Source: Prionace glauca (lineage: Eukaryota; Chordata; Chondrichthyes; Carcharhiniformes; Carcharhinidae). From it: DNA of 64,000 nucleotides. Below the pieces are notes generated by a model. That model did no database searches and had not been told where the DNA came from. It worked only from the letters and a program-made list of their open reading frames with translations. A program made the position numbers and the translations under genes. Below, piece by piece: positions 42,939-53,890 of the stretch. Position 1 is the stretch's first letter. Every line of letters begins with the position of its first letter. The DNA lies in NCBI GenBank assembly GCA_037974335.1, contig CM075760.1, positions 60,084,515 through 60,148,514 of the forward strand. Direction: 5' to 3'.

Positions 42939-45073
42939 ATGCACGGGCGAATATCTGGTGTAGTTTATGCCATTTATTACCCACTTCTTGCTGCCATTGG
43001 AGTTCCGGGTAAGTCGTAGTACTAAATCACTATCTTAACGCATTATTGATTTATGAAGTTAGCGTTGATTATGGTAACAAAGAACATGACATTATTCTTT
43101 CCAGGTATCACTTAAATTCTTACTTGCTTAGCGGTAGCTTGTCTTTTCATCACTTAAATATGTATTTTATTCAAACGTAAGTTTTACTCATAAAGTCTCT
43201 GACACATTCAATACTCCGTGGCTGTTCTTGCCAGCATGTGTATACCGAGATGAGGCTTTTCATATCTCTGTGACCTATACTTCCTGGGAATTCAGCTACA
43301 GAGTGCAACGTGAGAAAACTTTTCCAGCAATAAAATCTTTGGGCATGATTCCAAAATCAGCGGGCACAACCTCACAGTATTTACTCTATCAAGTCTCTTG
43401 AAAATTTCGTTTGTTTCAACGAGATCGTCTTCACTCTTCGAAACTCCAAACAATATATATCCTTTTTTTCACTTCTCATTATGGAACAATGAGTGTCATT
43501 ACTCAACAGATTGGAAATATATTTTCCAAGCAAGCGGGATTTTTGATGAAAACACATCTGATGTTCCTTAAATTGTGTCAACTTGACACATCATATTTAA
43601 TGAAAATATTCCCGTGGAATCCTAACAAGACAAACCGAATCCTTATTACATTATCACATTATACATTTTAACAACGCAGATGTAACTAATATGTTAACCG
43701 TATTACAGACTATTCTGCTCATTTGTTACAAGCTTGATTGCCGAATCTTACATACAACCAGGAGACCTTCAGCCTTTCGGTCCTAAACTTTGCAATTTCC
43801 GCCTTGTACCAACATTGCCTTTCTTCAGCACTCTTCTCATTATAGAGTTTCCGTATGTGTATGATTGTCAAGTTATTCAGCATTTAACTTAATTTCGCCT
43901 CATGTTGTTGGGTGTCAAATTTTGCTGCATTGCTTTCCTGTGAAGCGACATGAGACACCCTTAGCGTTAAGTTTACGATACAAATGGAGTCTGCCGTTGT
44001 AGATCTTTTTGAAATATAATTAACTTTGAAAAGCCAAGAATTGCTGTCTTCCAAATGAAGATGAAACAGCAAATTGTCACAAAAAGAAAAAAACCCGCAA
44101 GACACATGTGTGTGCTTGGAATTTGTTGAATGAATTTCTAACTTTAATTTTGCTTTTGCTCTCAGTTAACTTGATGGCGATTGTGATCCTCTCCCGAGGA
44201 AGGTGTGGTCTCTCCAAATGCATCACTCGATATCTGGTTTCCATGGCAGTGACGGATCTCCTTGTCGTTGTCACCGCTGTGATATTCAACCGGATTATTG
44301 GCATTTATTTTCCAGTAAGCTTTATGTCGTTGACTCCAGCCTGTACTCTGAGTACTGTGATAATCTATGCAGCCACAGAGAGTTCGGTCTGGTTAACCGT
44401 CGTTTTCACCTTTGATCGTTATGTAGCCATTTGCTGCCAGAAACTGCAGGTAAACTATTGCACCGAGAGAACAGCAGCAGTGATGATTGGAATGGTCTGT
44501 TTGTTGAGTTGTTTAAAAAACATTCCCTCGTATTTTATATATGAGCCGCTGTATGTAATGAAAAATGTGCCATGGTTTTGTAATATAAAGTCAAGTTTCT
44601 ACACTTCCTTCTTATGGACAGCCTATGACTGGTTTGCACGTGTATTAAATCCCATTCTACCATTCCTCTTGATTTTGTTGTTTAATGCACTGACCGTCAG
44701 ACACATCCTGGCGGCCAGTAGATCCGGACGTCGACTCCGGGCTCGCAGCAGTGCAGATAATCAGAGTGATCCAGAAATGAAGAACAGGAAGAAATCTGTT
44801 GTTTTACTCTTCTCCATCTCGGGAAGTTTCATTCTGTTGTGGATGACATATGTTGTGGATTTCCTCTATGTGAAAATTACAAATGAAGCTTATTTCGGAG
44901 GATCTAATTTCAATGACCCTAAGTTCATTCGCCAAGAAAGTGGAAACATGCTACAGCTGCTGAGCTGTTGCACTAACACGTGTATTTATGCAGTGACGCA
45001 GAGGAAATTCAGAGAAGAGTTGAAACATGCAGCAAAATATATTGGCAATCTCATTGTAAGCATAGTAAAGTAG
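42939..45073 (+). CDS. GPR139-like class A GPCR, two exons, intact
   Basis: Second receptor of the family at 4419-6922. Exon 1 (42939-43008) encodes MHGRISGVVYAIYYPLLAAI and GVP plus one base, then GTAAGT. Exon 2 (44166-45073) follows CTCAG and continues VNLMAIVILSRGRCGLSKC. The joined frame is 325 codons. Motifs are the TM3 end TFDRYVAICCQ (classical DRY), TM5 PFLLILLFNALTVRHI, the IL3 stretch NRKKSVVLLFSISGSF into TM6, and the TM7 end TNTCIYAVTQRKF. The 58-codon in-frame extension upstream of 44166 is intronic. About half of the positions agree with the other copy. It lies between the NAR-TCR region and downstream V segments, in opposite orientation to its relative. Ligand unknown. Confidence 0.9.
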
Positions 45074-45400
45074 GAAATCCAAAAGGTTTGGTTTAAATTA
45101 CAACTCGAAATGTATCTTTTTATCACCTTGATATGTGGGGTGAAATTGGTCTTTGGCAGCTCTGTACAAAATTACCACGAGTTTCCCTGTTATTCCACTG
45201 AGGTGTCAATTGAAGAAAGTTGTATCACATGTAAAGAAAGCAACTGTTTTCTGTTCACCAGGCTGAGGTAACCAGTCCATCCCATTCTGTTTCCACTCTT
45301 CTTTAGAGATTTCCTCTTAAGAACATAAGAATCGAGAGAACATAGGCCACTCGTCTCCTCCAATCAGTGCTGTCATTTAATATTTTAGGGACCAATCTTA
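45074..45400. other. 3' flank of the GPCR, degenerate repeat
   Basis: No gene. A diverged 'aagaacataagaa...' LINE-tail fragment lies near 45325-45390. Confidence 0.45.
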
Positions 45401-45401
45401 C

Positions 45402-45490
45402 ATAGAACATAGAACATTACAGCACAAACAGGCCCTTCGGCCCTCGAGTTGAGCCGATCACATCAACCCCACCAATCCATAGACCTATCT
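45402..45490 (-). repeat. repeat tail fragment
   Basis: 'catagaacattacagcaca' plus 'aggcccttcggccct', the inverted 3' end of an elasmobranch LINE/SINE family. Confidence 0.6.
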
Positions 45491-45964
45491 TTAACCCCCA
45501 ATCCCATTAAACCCCATATCTTCTTCATGAAATAATAAATCTGCTCTGTCTCTTTATTTCTTAAACCACTCAGTGCCCCAACGTTCACTCTGAACGAGCT
45601 CAAATGTTGAATAATCACACCGATCACATAGTGAAATCCAAAATCATCAACAATTTGAGCACAGCTATTTCTCATCATACCAGTCCTTCTTCATTAATCT
45701 GAAACTCTCATTTTTCACACTGTTTGGATGGAGAAATAGCTTCTAAATATCCATACTGTCAACTTCAAACAGGAATTAAAATATGTCACTGAGATCTTCT
45801 CATGTTCTGAATCTCCAGACTTTATACCCATAAGATTCAATTTTCAACCTGTCTCTCTCACAGTTCCTGCCTCCGGACACAAAAAAGGTAGTATGAAGTA
45901 ATCTCGTAGGTTTGGAGGTCTTCAGAAATCAGAAGTGAAGTGCTAAATTAAATCAGTGAAAAAC

Positions 45965-46080
45965 ATTACAAAGAACAAAGAACAAAGAACAAAGAACAAC
46001 ACAACACGGGAAACAGGCCCTTCGGCCCAACGAGCCCGCGCCGCCGTCCCTTTGTCTCAGTGACCTATTCATGATTTTAG
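45965..46080 (-). repeat. repeat fragment with (AACAAAG)n tail
   Basis: 'aaagaacaaagaacaaagaa' simple tail followed by 'aggcccttcggcccaacgag'. Inverted end of another interspersed family. Confidence 0.6.
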
Positions 46081-46309
46081 TCTACGCCTAATGTGCGTGT
46101 AATATCATAGATGAACTTTTTTTAAAAAACCGGCTTCTCCTTCTGTATTATCATTTGAGGACAATAACTAAGTGACAGAATTTTCAAGACTCAAATCTGA
46201 AATGCACATACAAATCGGAATTAATCATATCAGATTGTTTTTAAACTCTGAAACATAATTTGAAAATTAGATTAAATATGTTTACTGCACAATTACCTGC
46301 TCGAAATCA

Positions 46310-46323
46310 CCCCCCCCCCCCCC
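46310..46323 (+). repeat. poly-C run
   Basis: Fourteen consecutive C residues; possible assembly-length uncertainty. Confidence 0.9.
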
Positions 46324-46644
46324 GCCTCCCCACCCCCATAGAACACAGTTGCTGCCCCACAATATTGTCACTGGCCGCTCTATGAAAAGGGCGTTGAAAC
46401 CAGAAACATTTCGTTCCAATCCGCACTCTCATTAATCTGCTACAATATGATCGGATATTCTCACCTCACATACACGTGTTTCTTGTCGTGTTTTTGTCCT
46501 GTGGCAGGATATGTGGTTTTCAGTGAGTAAAAAATCCCAAGCTGGGTTACATTCAGTGCGCTTATTAGGAATATTGCTGTATTGTTAGGGACAGGGGTGG
46601 GATTGAAGTTACTGGTCCGGTTGTTATAAAGTTGCGAATTATCA

Positions 46645-46938
46645 TTAGAATTAGAACCCTACAGTTCAGAAACAGGCCCTTCGGCCCATCTAGTCTGCAC
46701 CGAACACAATCCCACCCAGACCCTATCCCCATATCCCTACACATTTACCTGCTGATCCCTCTAACCTACACATCCCAGGACACTAAGGGGCAATTTTAGC
46801 ATAGCCAATGAACCTAACCCGCACATCTTTGGACTGTGGGAGGAAACCGGAGCACCCGGAGAAAACCCACGCAGACACGAGGAGAATGTGCAAACTCCAC
46901 ACAGGCAGTGACCCGAGCCGGGAATCGAACCCAGGATG
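46645..46938 (-). repeat. tRNA-derived SINE lacking its head
   Basis: Nearly identical to 42010-42320. It stops inside the B-box region at 'gaatcgaacccagga'. Confidence 0.85.
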
Positions 46939-47377
46939 TCAGAAAACAGTTGACAGCCATTCAAAATAAGAACGAACATTGATGGTACCTTGTTCGCAGG
47001 GATTGTTTAAATGGTTCTGTGTCAACCTTGTGCAATGTATATTTTATATAATTGTCTCTGAGCCAGCAAAACACTCTGATCAAATAAACCTTTAATCAAA
47101 CCGACCACGAAACGGAAAATAAAGATGGTGAATAATTCACACATGGAAGGAAATATTAGCAAAAGTCTAAGGGTGAGTTAACTAAGCGTAAGTGCATTTT
47201 TAGCATAGTTACAAGATAAAAAACAACTGCGGCTCAGCTGTTCCTGTTGAGTGTTACTGTTTTGTTTTGATGTTTTGTTCATGATCCGGTGACACTCAGT
47301 ATTCAGACTGAATTGTTGTTTCTGTTTATCAGTGTGAGCGCGCCCTCTGCGAACCACTAACTGAACTTCCAGCCTGG
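46939..47377. other. no gene recognised
   Basis: Spacer 3' of the V pseudogene. Nothing was recognised. Confidence 0.5.
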
Positions 47378-47417
47378 GGTTTTTGTCCAGGGTTCACTGT
47401 ATCTATGCACCAGTGTG

Positions 47418-47721
47418 TGCTCCATGGCACAGAAATACATGGCGCTGTTAAATAGGAGAGTCCTGGCGATATTTAAATGAACAGTGTTGTTTCCTTTGTG
47501 TAAAACAGCCGAGAATCTATCTGGGAAATCCGGAGACGTATCGGTATCACCCGAGCTATATATCTTCATCAAATACCTCGGAGCTTGTCCGGGATACTGA
47601 GTGTACCAGAACAGGGTTCTAAGAGAAGCTGCTGATTATTTACAGTCCAATATTATGTTCTGTTCTTCCACAACCGATAATTCAGATTGATCTTGAAACA
47701 CTGAATCTTCAGCATTTGTCC
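47418..47721 (-). pseudogene. TCR V pseudogene with one stop
   Basis: After a TTACAG acceptor the exon reads SVFQDQSELSVVEEQNIILD, then C, K and TAA, followed by LRTLFWYTQYPGQAPRYLMK, DRFSAVLHKGNNTVHLNIAR and NSAMYFCAME. The single stop just after the first cysteine is the only defect seen in the exon. The RSS is CACACTG (47417-47411), a 24-bp gap and ACAAAAACC (47386-47378). No hydrophobic leader was found upstream. The FR3 end resembles the V2 pseudogene. If the stop were polymorphic, the segment could be functional in other haplotypes. Confidence 0.85.
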
Positions 47722-47799
47722 CTGTAACAAAACAATGTCTGGGAGCGAACGTAGCCCATGGGACAGACACTGATCATTTAAACATTGGCTCAAAGACAG

Positions 47800-47890
47800 T
47801 GCTGGAAATTTTCAGCAAATCTGACAACATGTGTGAGAGGGAGAACAGAGATAACATTTCAACTCAGAATGACACTTTGTCAGAGCTTAT
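47800..47890 (+). repeat. LINE-like fragment
   Basis: 'gtgctggaaattttcagcaa' to 'gacactttgtcagagctt'. Same family as 42375-42510. Confidence 0.5.
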
Positions 47891-49396
47891 TGATTCACCA
47901 GGCTGCAAGACCATTATTATCATCAACCAAAATGAGGAGTGGTGTCTGGTTTAGGATTCGGCAGAAACGAGACAATATTTGAAATATGTTGACATTTCTG
48001 TTCTGATATTAAATTGGAAATTCATATCAGCGGAAACTTCACTTACTCAGAAACTGAGGGGCGTTTCCCAGCGACAAGATTGGCTGCTCCCTCGGAACGT
48101 ATGGTCGTCGGGCACCAATCAGTGTTAGCTCTGGACTAATATATTCTAAACTTTTCTTTCTCCCTGCATTTTTCGGTTTCTCCGGCTCTCCCTTCGTTTC
48201 AGACCTGTCTATTACGCTCTGTCATTCCGCCTCTGTGTATCTAACTCCCTTGCCCTACGTCTGACAGTCCCTCCACATTTCCTCTACGTTCTTCCCTTTC
48301 TGTCCTTTTCCCTGAATTTCAGAGTATAGGCCATCCGATTTCTCCCAGTCTCCCATTTTAACAAGTCCAGCAAATTACTCATTATATTGGAGAAGCAGTA
48401 ATAGATAAAATATCATAAAATATAATAACTTAAGGGGTAACATTATGAAGGAAAGATTTCAATAAAAATAACTAGAGGATAAAGGAAATGAGTGTGAATC
48501 CACGGTCGTATTTACATCTTGTGTTGGTATTTTAGAGGAAATAGGTGCTCCTGTTTTAAAACCGTGCTCATGTCAGCAATTTGTTCAGTTCACAACAGAA
48601 TTTAATGGCTTTATTGATGCAGACTAACAAATTTACTTACCATCTGAAACATGTCTAACAGTATAGTGTGCTCATAAAGACAGACATGCGTCAAACTGTA
48701 ACTGAACTAGAGGAAATAGTGCATATTGCGCAGAACCATAATTTTAACATTGTTCTTCAGAGTAAAGAATTAAGAAAAACTACTCAGAGAGATGAGGAAA
48801 CGGAGTATCAGTGCGGATCTGCTGGACTTCCTACAGATGAATGAGATTTAGGCGCCAGAATGTTTCATACACAGAGTAAAAAAGGATCAAGTATAACTAA
48901 CAGATCATTTTAAATCTCTTCCCTTTAAAGATACTTGATTTTGTTTTAAAGCTGACTGTGGTCAATCTCAAATAAGCACCATGGGATGTGTATTACCCAG
49001 TGACTCGATTCCTTTTGTTGGTCAGTCATGTTTGCAATTCAATGTCGTATACTTCAGAGATATTTCATTCAGAATGTGGAGATATGTAATGAATAAAAAT
49101 ATATTACATTAAACAATGAGCAGCAAACAAGTGCTGGGTAGAACTGATTGAAATTATTCAAAGGAAGATGAGATTGATGCATTAGTGATTGAGCAGAAAT
49201 CATTGCTCCTTAAATATTTACTGGGCTACCGCTTTTGAATGTTGAAGTTAATGATAAGTTGAGAAATCAGGTTGAAAGAAACGTTTTTGGCTTGTGTTAA
49301 ATGACATGGGCTCTCACTATAACCATTAGGACCTGCAGCAACAGCGTGGAGTTGGACATTGTGGTCAGGTCAATTGGTGGCGTTATATTGCCAACT
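47891..49396. other. no gene recognised
   Basis: AT-rich spacer upstream of tRNA-Val. No exon or clear repeat was seen. Confidence 0.5.
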
Positions 49397-49469
49397 GTTT
49401 CTGTAGTGTAGTGGTTATCACATTCGCCTAACACGCGAAAGGTCCCTGGTTCGAAACCAGGCAGAAACA
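49397..49469 (+). tRNA. trnV(aac): tRNA-Val (AAC)
   Basis: 73-nt cloverleaf. The acceptor is GTTTCTG/CAGAAAC with discriminator A, the anticodon stem TTCGC/GCGAA encloses loop CTAACAC (anticodon AAC), and the T arm is CCTGG TTCGAAA CCAGG. Canonical vertebrate tRNA-Val, isolated from the cluster at 10-17 kb. Confidence 0.93.
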
Positions 49470-50093
49470 TTAGCTTATTTATTATGAGGTAGTTTTGCAT
49501 GGTTTCAGTTTTTGCTGCACATATTACGAATCTCGATGTTACAACCATATTATCTTTGCTCTGACCTCGGCCACAAGTGCTCCCAGCTAAATCATAAATG
49601 TTGTATTTTAAGACGCAATGAGGAAATAAATGTGTGTATTTGGACACCGTGCACAAACCAGCAACTTGTTCAGTCCACAACAGAACTTAATGGATTTATA
49701 AATGCAGACTAGCATAGTTAATTTCAATGTAAATATTGAAAAGAAATGCTGAGAAAACCAAAAGAAACCATCTGGCATTGAGTCTTTCGAAAGCATGTGT
49801 CTTTGTGCTTGGGATTTTAAACTGAAGAAAGCAGGCTGCAGAAAACAACTTTGTAACATTTGTGTCCAAAGCAGCAGCCGGAGTCCAGCAGGAAATATTT
49901 AATCCTGTCGCTGAAAGAACATTACCTAATTACCAGGCTCCTAATTTCAAACTGATATCTTGTGGGATTGCGTCATTGCCGGCAAATGATGACCGGAGGA
50001 AGAGATTTTAACCAATTCAATCCAGTGTGTGTGTTTAAACTGCACCGGGTTTGACATTGTAAAGGGAGAGAGAGGGTTGGCCTCGGCAGCGGC
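49470..50093. other. no gene recognised
   Basis: Spacer between tRNA-Val and the next V pseudogene. Nothing was recognised. Confidence 0.5.
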
Positions 50094-50535
50094 CGTGCCG
50101 ATATTCAGAATCTGTGTTTGGGATGATTGTTGATGGTAAGGATGATTTCCACAGTGTTCCATTCAAACTAAAGTGTTACTTTTTTGTTAATGTCCAGTCT
50201 TGTCTTGTTCCTGAACACAGTGCAGATCAAAGTGCTGGAGATTCAGTTACTCAGTCCCGGCGATCAGTGAGCGTGAAAGAAAGTGAAGCCGTGACTATAA
50301 AGTGTATCTATAGCATTGCAGAAGAAAGGTAGTATGTATATTGGTGCCTGCAGCAACCAGCGAAAGAGGCCCAGTTTGTTGTGTGGAGATGGCCTTGAGA
50401 TGTTCTGGAATGGAAAGGCTCGGCGTTAGGAAACCGTTTTGCTTCAGACCTCCAGCTGTCAGACTCCACCACAATGTTACCCTTCATGGGCCTGCAGCCG
50501 ACCAACGCCGCTGTTTATTGCTGCGCCACGGGACT
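50094..50535 (+). pseudogene. TCR V pseudogene, V1 family
   Basis: The leader relic at 50094-50135 has GTG in place of ATG and a GTAAGG donor. The V exon from 50221 reads GDSVTQSRRSVSVKESEAVT, IKCIYSIAEER, TAG, YVYWCLQQPAKEAQFVVWRW, then a further TGA, and closes LQPTNAAVYCCATG. The heptamer is CACAGTA (50536-50542), and no nonamer is present at 12 or 23 bp. The defects are therefore a lost start, two stops and a dead RSS. Related to V1 (70-635). Confidence 0.85.
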
Positions 50536-51130
50536 CACAGTAATAGAAAATAATACTGAGTATTGTTTGGGTGATTGTTGAGTGGAAAACTGAAAAATAT
50601 GTTTCCAGGCCCCCGCAAATCGCATTATTTTCTCTTGCTACCAACAATGACAGACAGAGAAAGACGGCCGAGTCCATCCAGCCTGTTCGCAACAAATATG
50701 AAATAAATCTGAAGTGTAGTCGCTATTTTAATGCAGGGAAGAGCCGTCATGAACAGAGCAAGATTCCGCGTAACGTGATCATCTGCTGTAGCTTGTCGAC
50801 GGAGGTGTAAATGTCTTGGAGAATTGGGTTGTTTTAGACCCCAGTGCAGTGAAGTGTTTAAGATCCTCCAGGAAGGCCAGGCGAATCCTCTCTTTATACT
50901 TTATCTGAGCAATTCACTGCGGAGACGCTCTAACTCTAAGTGTAAGTGGCAGCTGGAATGTCTCTGGAGGGAGACCGGAACCCACAGTTTCCTGAATTAG
51001 ACGCGATAGAATTCAGAAATGTAACAGTTAACACGGAACCGCAGATAGAACTTGAACTGGCGACACCATCTGCGCCAGTTCTGTTTGATAAGGTTTTTGT
51101 ACAGCGATAGATGAGTTTTAAATCTCTGTG

Positions 51131-51581
51131 TGTCTCAACGCACAGAAATAGACAGCGGTATCTTGGATTTCTGCTCGAGTAAGCGTTATAGGAAATTTAT
51201 TTTCTGCATTTGTCTGATCGGCCTCGAATTTTCCCTTGGCAAAATCTGCGTCTTTTCTGTTGCTTCTGTCTCGGTACAAAATAAAATGCGGAGCCTGGTC
51301 CGTCTGCTGTCTGTACCAGTAAAGATCGGGATTGCTGTAACTTGTCGTGTAGCTGCAGTCCATTCTCACTCTATCTCCTTCAGTAATATACAGTTCAGTC
51401 TGAGGTTGCGACACAGAATCTGCTTGAATCAGCCCTGAATAAAACACAAGGAAAGGTTTAACACAACACTGAGCTGCGGGTCCGTTACCATCACAATACT
51501 GCCAGCAGATAAGAAGTTATGGTGTTACTTACCGAACACCAGCCACAATATAACCAGATGATAAAAACAGAAGAGCCCCAT
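51131..51581 (-). CDS. TCR alpha/delta V segment, intact
   Basis: The leader exon (51581-51533) encodes MGLFCFYHLVILWLVF plus one base before GTAAGT. The V exon (51434-51131) follows a TTCAG acceptor in phase. It reads ADSVSQPQTELYITEGDRVR, MDCSYTTSYSNPDLYWYRQQ (first cysteine, FR2 tryptophan), FEADQTNAENKFPITLTRAE and QDTAVYFCALR. The RSS is CACAGAG (51130-51124), 23-bp spacer, ACAAAAACC (51100-51092). The heptamer differs from consensus at one base. There is no stop or frame change. It is not closely similar to the other V segments in the window, so it represents a separate V family. Confidence 0.92.
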
Positions 51582-52316
51582 TATTTCTTGGCCAGTGATT
51601 CCCTTGAGTCGCATGTGTGGAGATATGGATATATTTACTATTGTAATCCTTTAAATTAAGTGACTGTTGTACAGAAAGCTAAACAGACGGCGAGTAAGTG
51701 TCTCGGGAAATCGTTTACCAATATAAAGCAGCAATGCGATAACTGGGTAGCAGCATGTTAATAAGACTGCTCACTGGTCATATACAGTCTCTCCAGCTCC
51801 TGTTACACCATCTGACCGCGTCACCGCCCTGGGCGGGGCTTGTGTTTGGAATTCAGCCCCGCCCCTTCCCTCCTCACGCCTCTTGTTCAGAAAATACAAC
51901 ATTTGGCCATGTAATCTGTCATTGAACATGATTATAGATGCAAAGAAATGAAAATAGTGAATGAGAGAAACTGGCAGAGGGGCAACAGGCTGAAAAAGTA
52001 GAAAAGTGTGTAAGGAAACAAGACGCAAATGAAAAGGAAAGGATGAATTGTGCAAATCGAGGAAGAAATAATGTGTTGATTCTCATAAGGTTTCATATAT
52101 TTTTGCTTTGTTCTATCTCCTTTCTAGTTAACGGTGATTATGGCAAGACCACTATTCATTGCCCATCGCTTCGGGGCTTAAAAAAAGGCGGCATTGACAA
52201 GTTGGGCTGAAGGTCCTGTTTCTATGCTGTAAATCTCTATCACTCAATGCTGCCGGAATTGAAGGCGAGTTCCTGGCTTTGAGACAGCAGTGCTAAACAT
52301 TGTGCCACCATGCCGC
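51582..52316. other. upstream flank of the V segment, no gene recognised
   Basis: Presumed promoter side of the V at 51131-51581. No full CRE was seen. Confidence 0.45.
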
Positions 52317-52469
52317 CTGGAGGCTTTGGAGAGAGTGCAGAAAAGATTTACCAAGATGTTGCCTGTTATAAGAGATCATTTCTCCAAAGGGGGTTATTAG
52401 AAAACATAATACTTAAAATTTCCGGCACTGAAATGCCGAAGCAAGGGACTGAAATGATATTTCTTAGAC

Positions 52470-53462
52470 ATAGAACATAAGAACATAAGAACATAAGAAA
52501 TAGGAGCAGGAGTAGGCCATCTGGCCCTTCGAGCCTGCCCCGCCATTCAATAAGATCATGGCTGATCTGTCGTGGCTCAGTTCCACAATCCCGCCCTCTC
52601 CCCATAACCCTTAATCCCTTCTCTTATCAAAAACCCATCAACCCGTTTCTTAAAAATATTTAGCGAGGCACCTCCACCACTTCAACGGGCAGAGAATTGC
52701 AGAGATTCACCACCCTTTGAGTGAAGAAGTTTCTCCTCAACTCTGTTCTAAACCGCCCCCCCCTTTACCTTGAGGCTGTGCCCCCTAGTCCTACTGTCTT
52801 TTTTGAGTGGGAACAGTCTCTCCACCTCTATCCTGTCCATCCCATTCATCATCTTATACGTCTCAATGAGATCTCCCCTCATTCTTCTAAACTCTAACGA
52901 GTACAAGCCTAGTTTATTCAGCCTCTCCTCATAGCTCAATCCCCTCAACTCCGGTATCAGCCTAGTAAACCTCCTCTGCATTCCCTCCAAGGCCAAAATA
53001 TCCTTGCGCAGGTGCGGCGCCCAAAACTGCACACAGTACTCCAGCTGCGGCCTCACCAATGCCCTATACAGCTGCAGCAAGACCTCCCTACTTTTATATT
53101 CAATCCCCCTCGCTATGAAGGCCAGCATCCCATTCGCCTTCCTGACCACCTGCTGCACCTGCAAGCTGGGTTTTTGCGACTCATGCACAAGGACCCGGAG
53201 GTCCCTCTGCACCGTCGCCTGCTGCAGTTTTTCGCCACGTAAGTAATAGTCCTTCCTACCATTCCTCCTACCAAAGTGGACAACCTCACACTTGCCAACA
53301 TTAAATTCCATTTGCCATTTCCTGGCCCATTCGCCCAGCCTATCTAGATCCTTCTGCAGACTCTCCACGCTCTCCTCACAATTTGCCTTTCCCCCAATAT
53401 TGGTGTCATCAGCAAATTTCTACACCCTGCACTCGGTTCCCTCCTCCAGATCATCTATATAA
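52470..53462 (-). mobile_element. CR1-clade LINE, 5'-truncated
   Basis: Inverted and closely similar to the 12250-14137 copy, from its (TTCTTATG)n tail at 52473-52500 to the ...YIDDL region of the reverse transcriptase at 53462. A 206-codon frame (52748-53368) carries LDRLGEWARKWQMEFNVGKC, REVLLQLYRALVRPQLEYC and LSYEERLNKLGLYSLEFRRM, without the stop and frameshift seen in the other copy here. A one- or two-base change breaks the frame near 52748. Insertion ended just short of the right duplication arm. A further LINE scrap ('gagagtgcagaaaagattta') lies at 52325-52365. Confidence 0.9.
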
Positions 53463-53890
53463 ATCTTAGCAAATGAAACATGAAATAGAACAATAATGAG
53501 AGACAGGATATTATTCGGTATAAACAAGGAAGTGGACTGGTCAGCAGTTATTGAGATGCTTTCGAAGTTCTAGCAATCTATTAACTGATACAGAGACTCG
53601 TGTAATGCAAACAGTAACATGTTCTGGTGCAGTATCATGAGAGAGAGGGTCTAGTGAAGTAACAACAGAGATGTGGAGTATCATGACATTAGCCGAGAAT
53701 TAATTCCGTGTTGTCATAACTGCCAGAATGTACTGTGTAATATCAAATGAGGCTTGGTACGATATAGTAATAACCGGGACTTTGCTGAGTGCAGAATCAT
53801 TGTTATGTAATCAGAAATATGATTTTGTGTCATATAAACTGAATCTTGTTTAGGATGGACAAAGACTGAGTCCATTGTAGCAATAACTGA
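53463..53890. other. no gene recognised
   Basis: Unique spacer between the LINE and the duplication arm. Confidence 0.5.
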
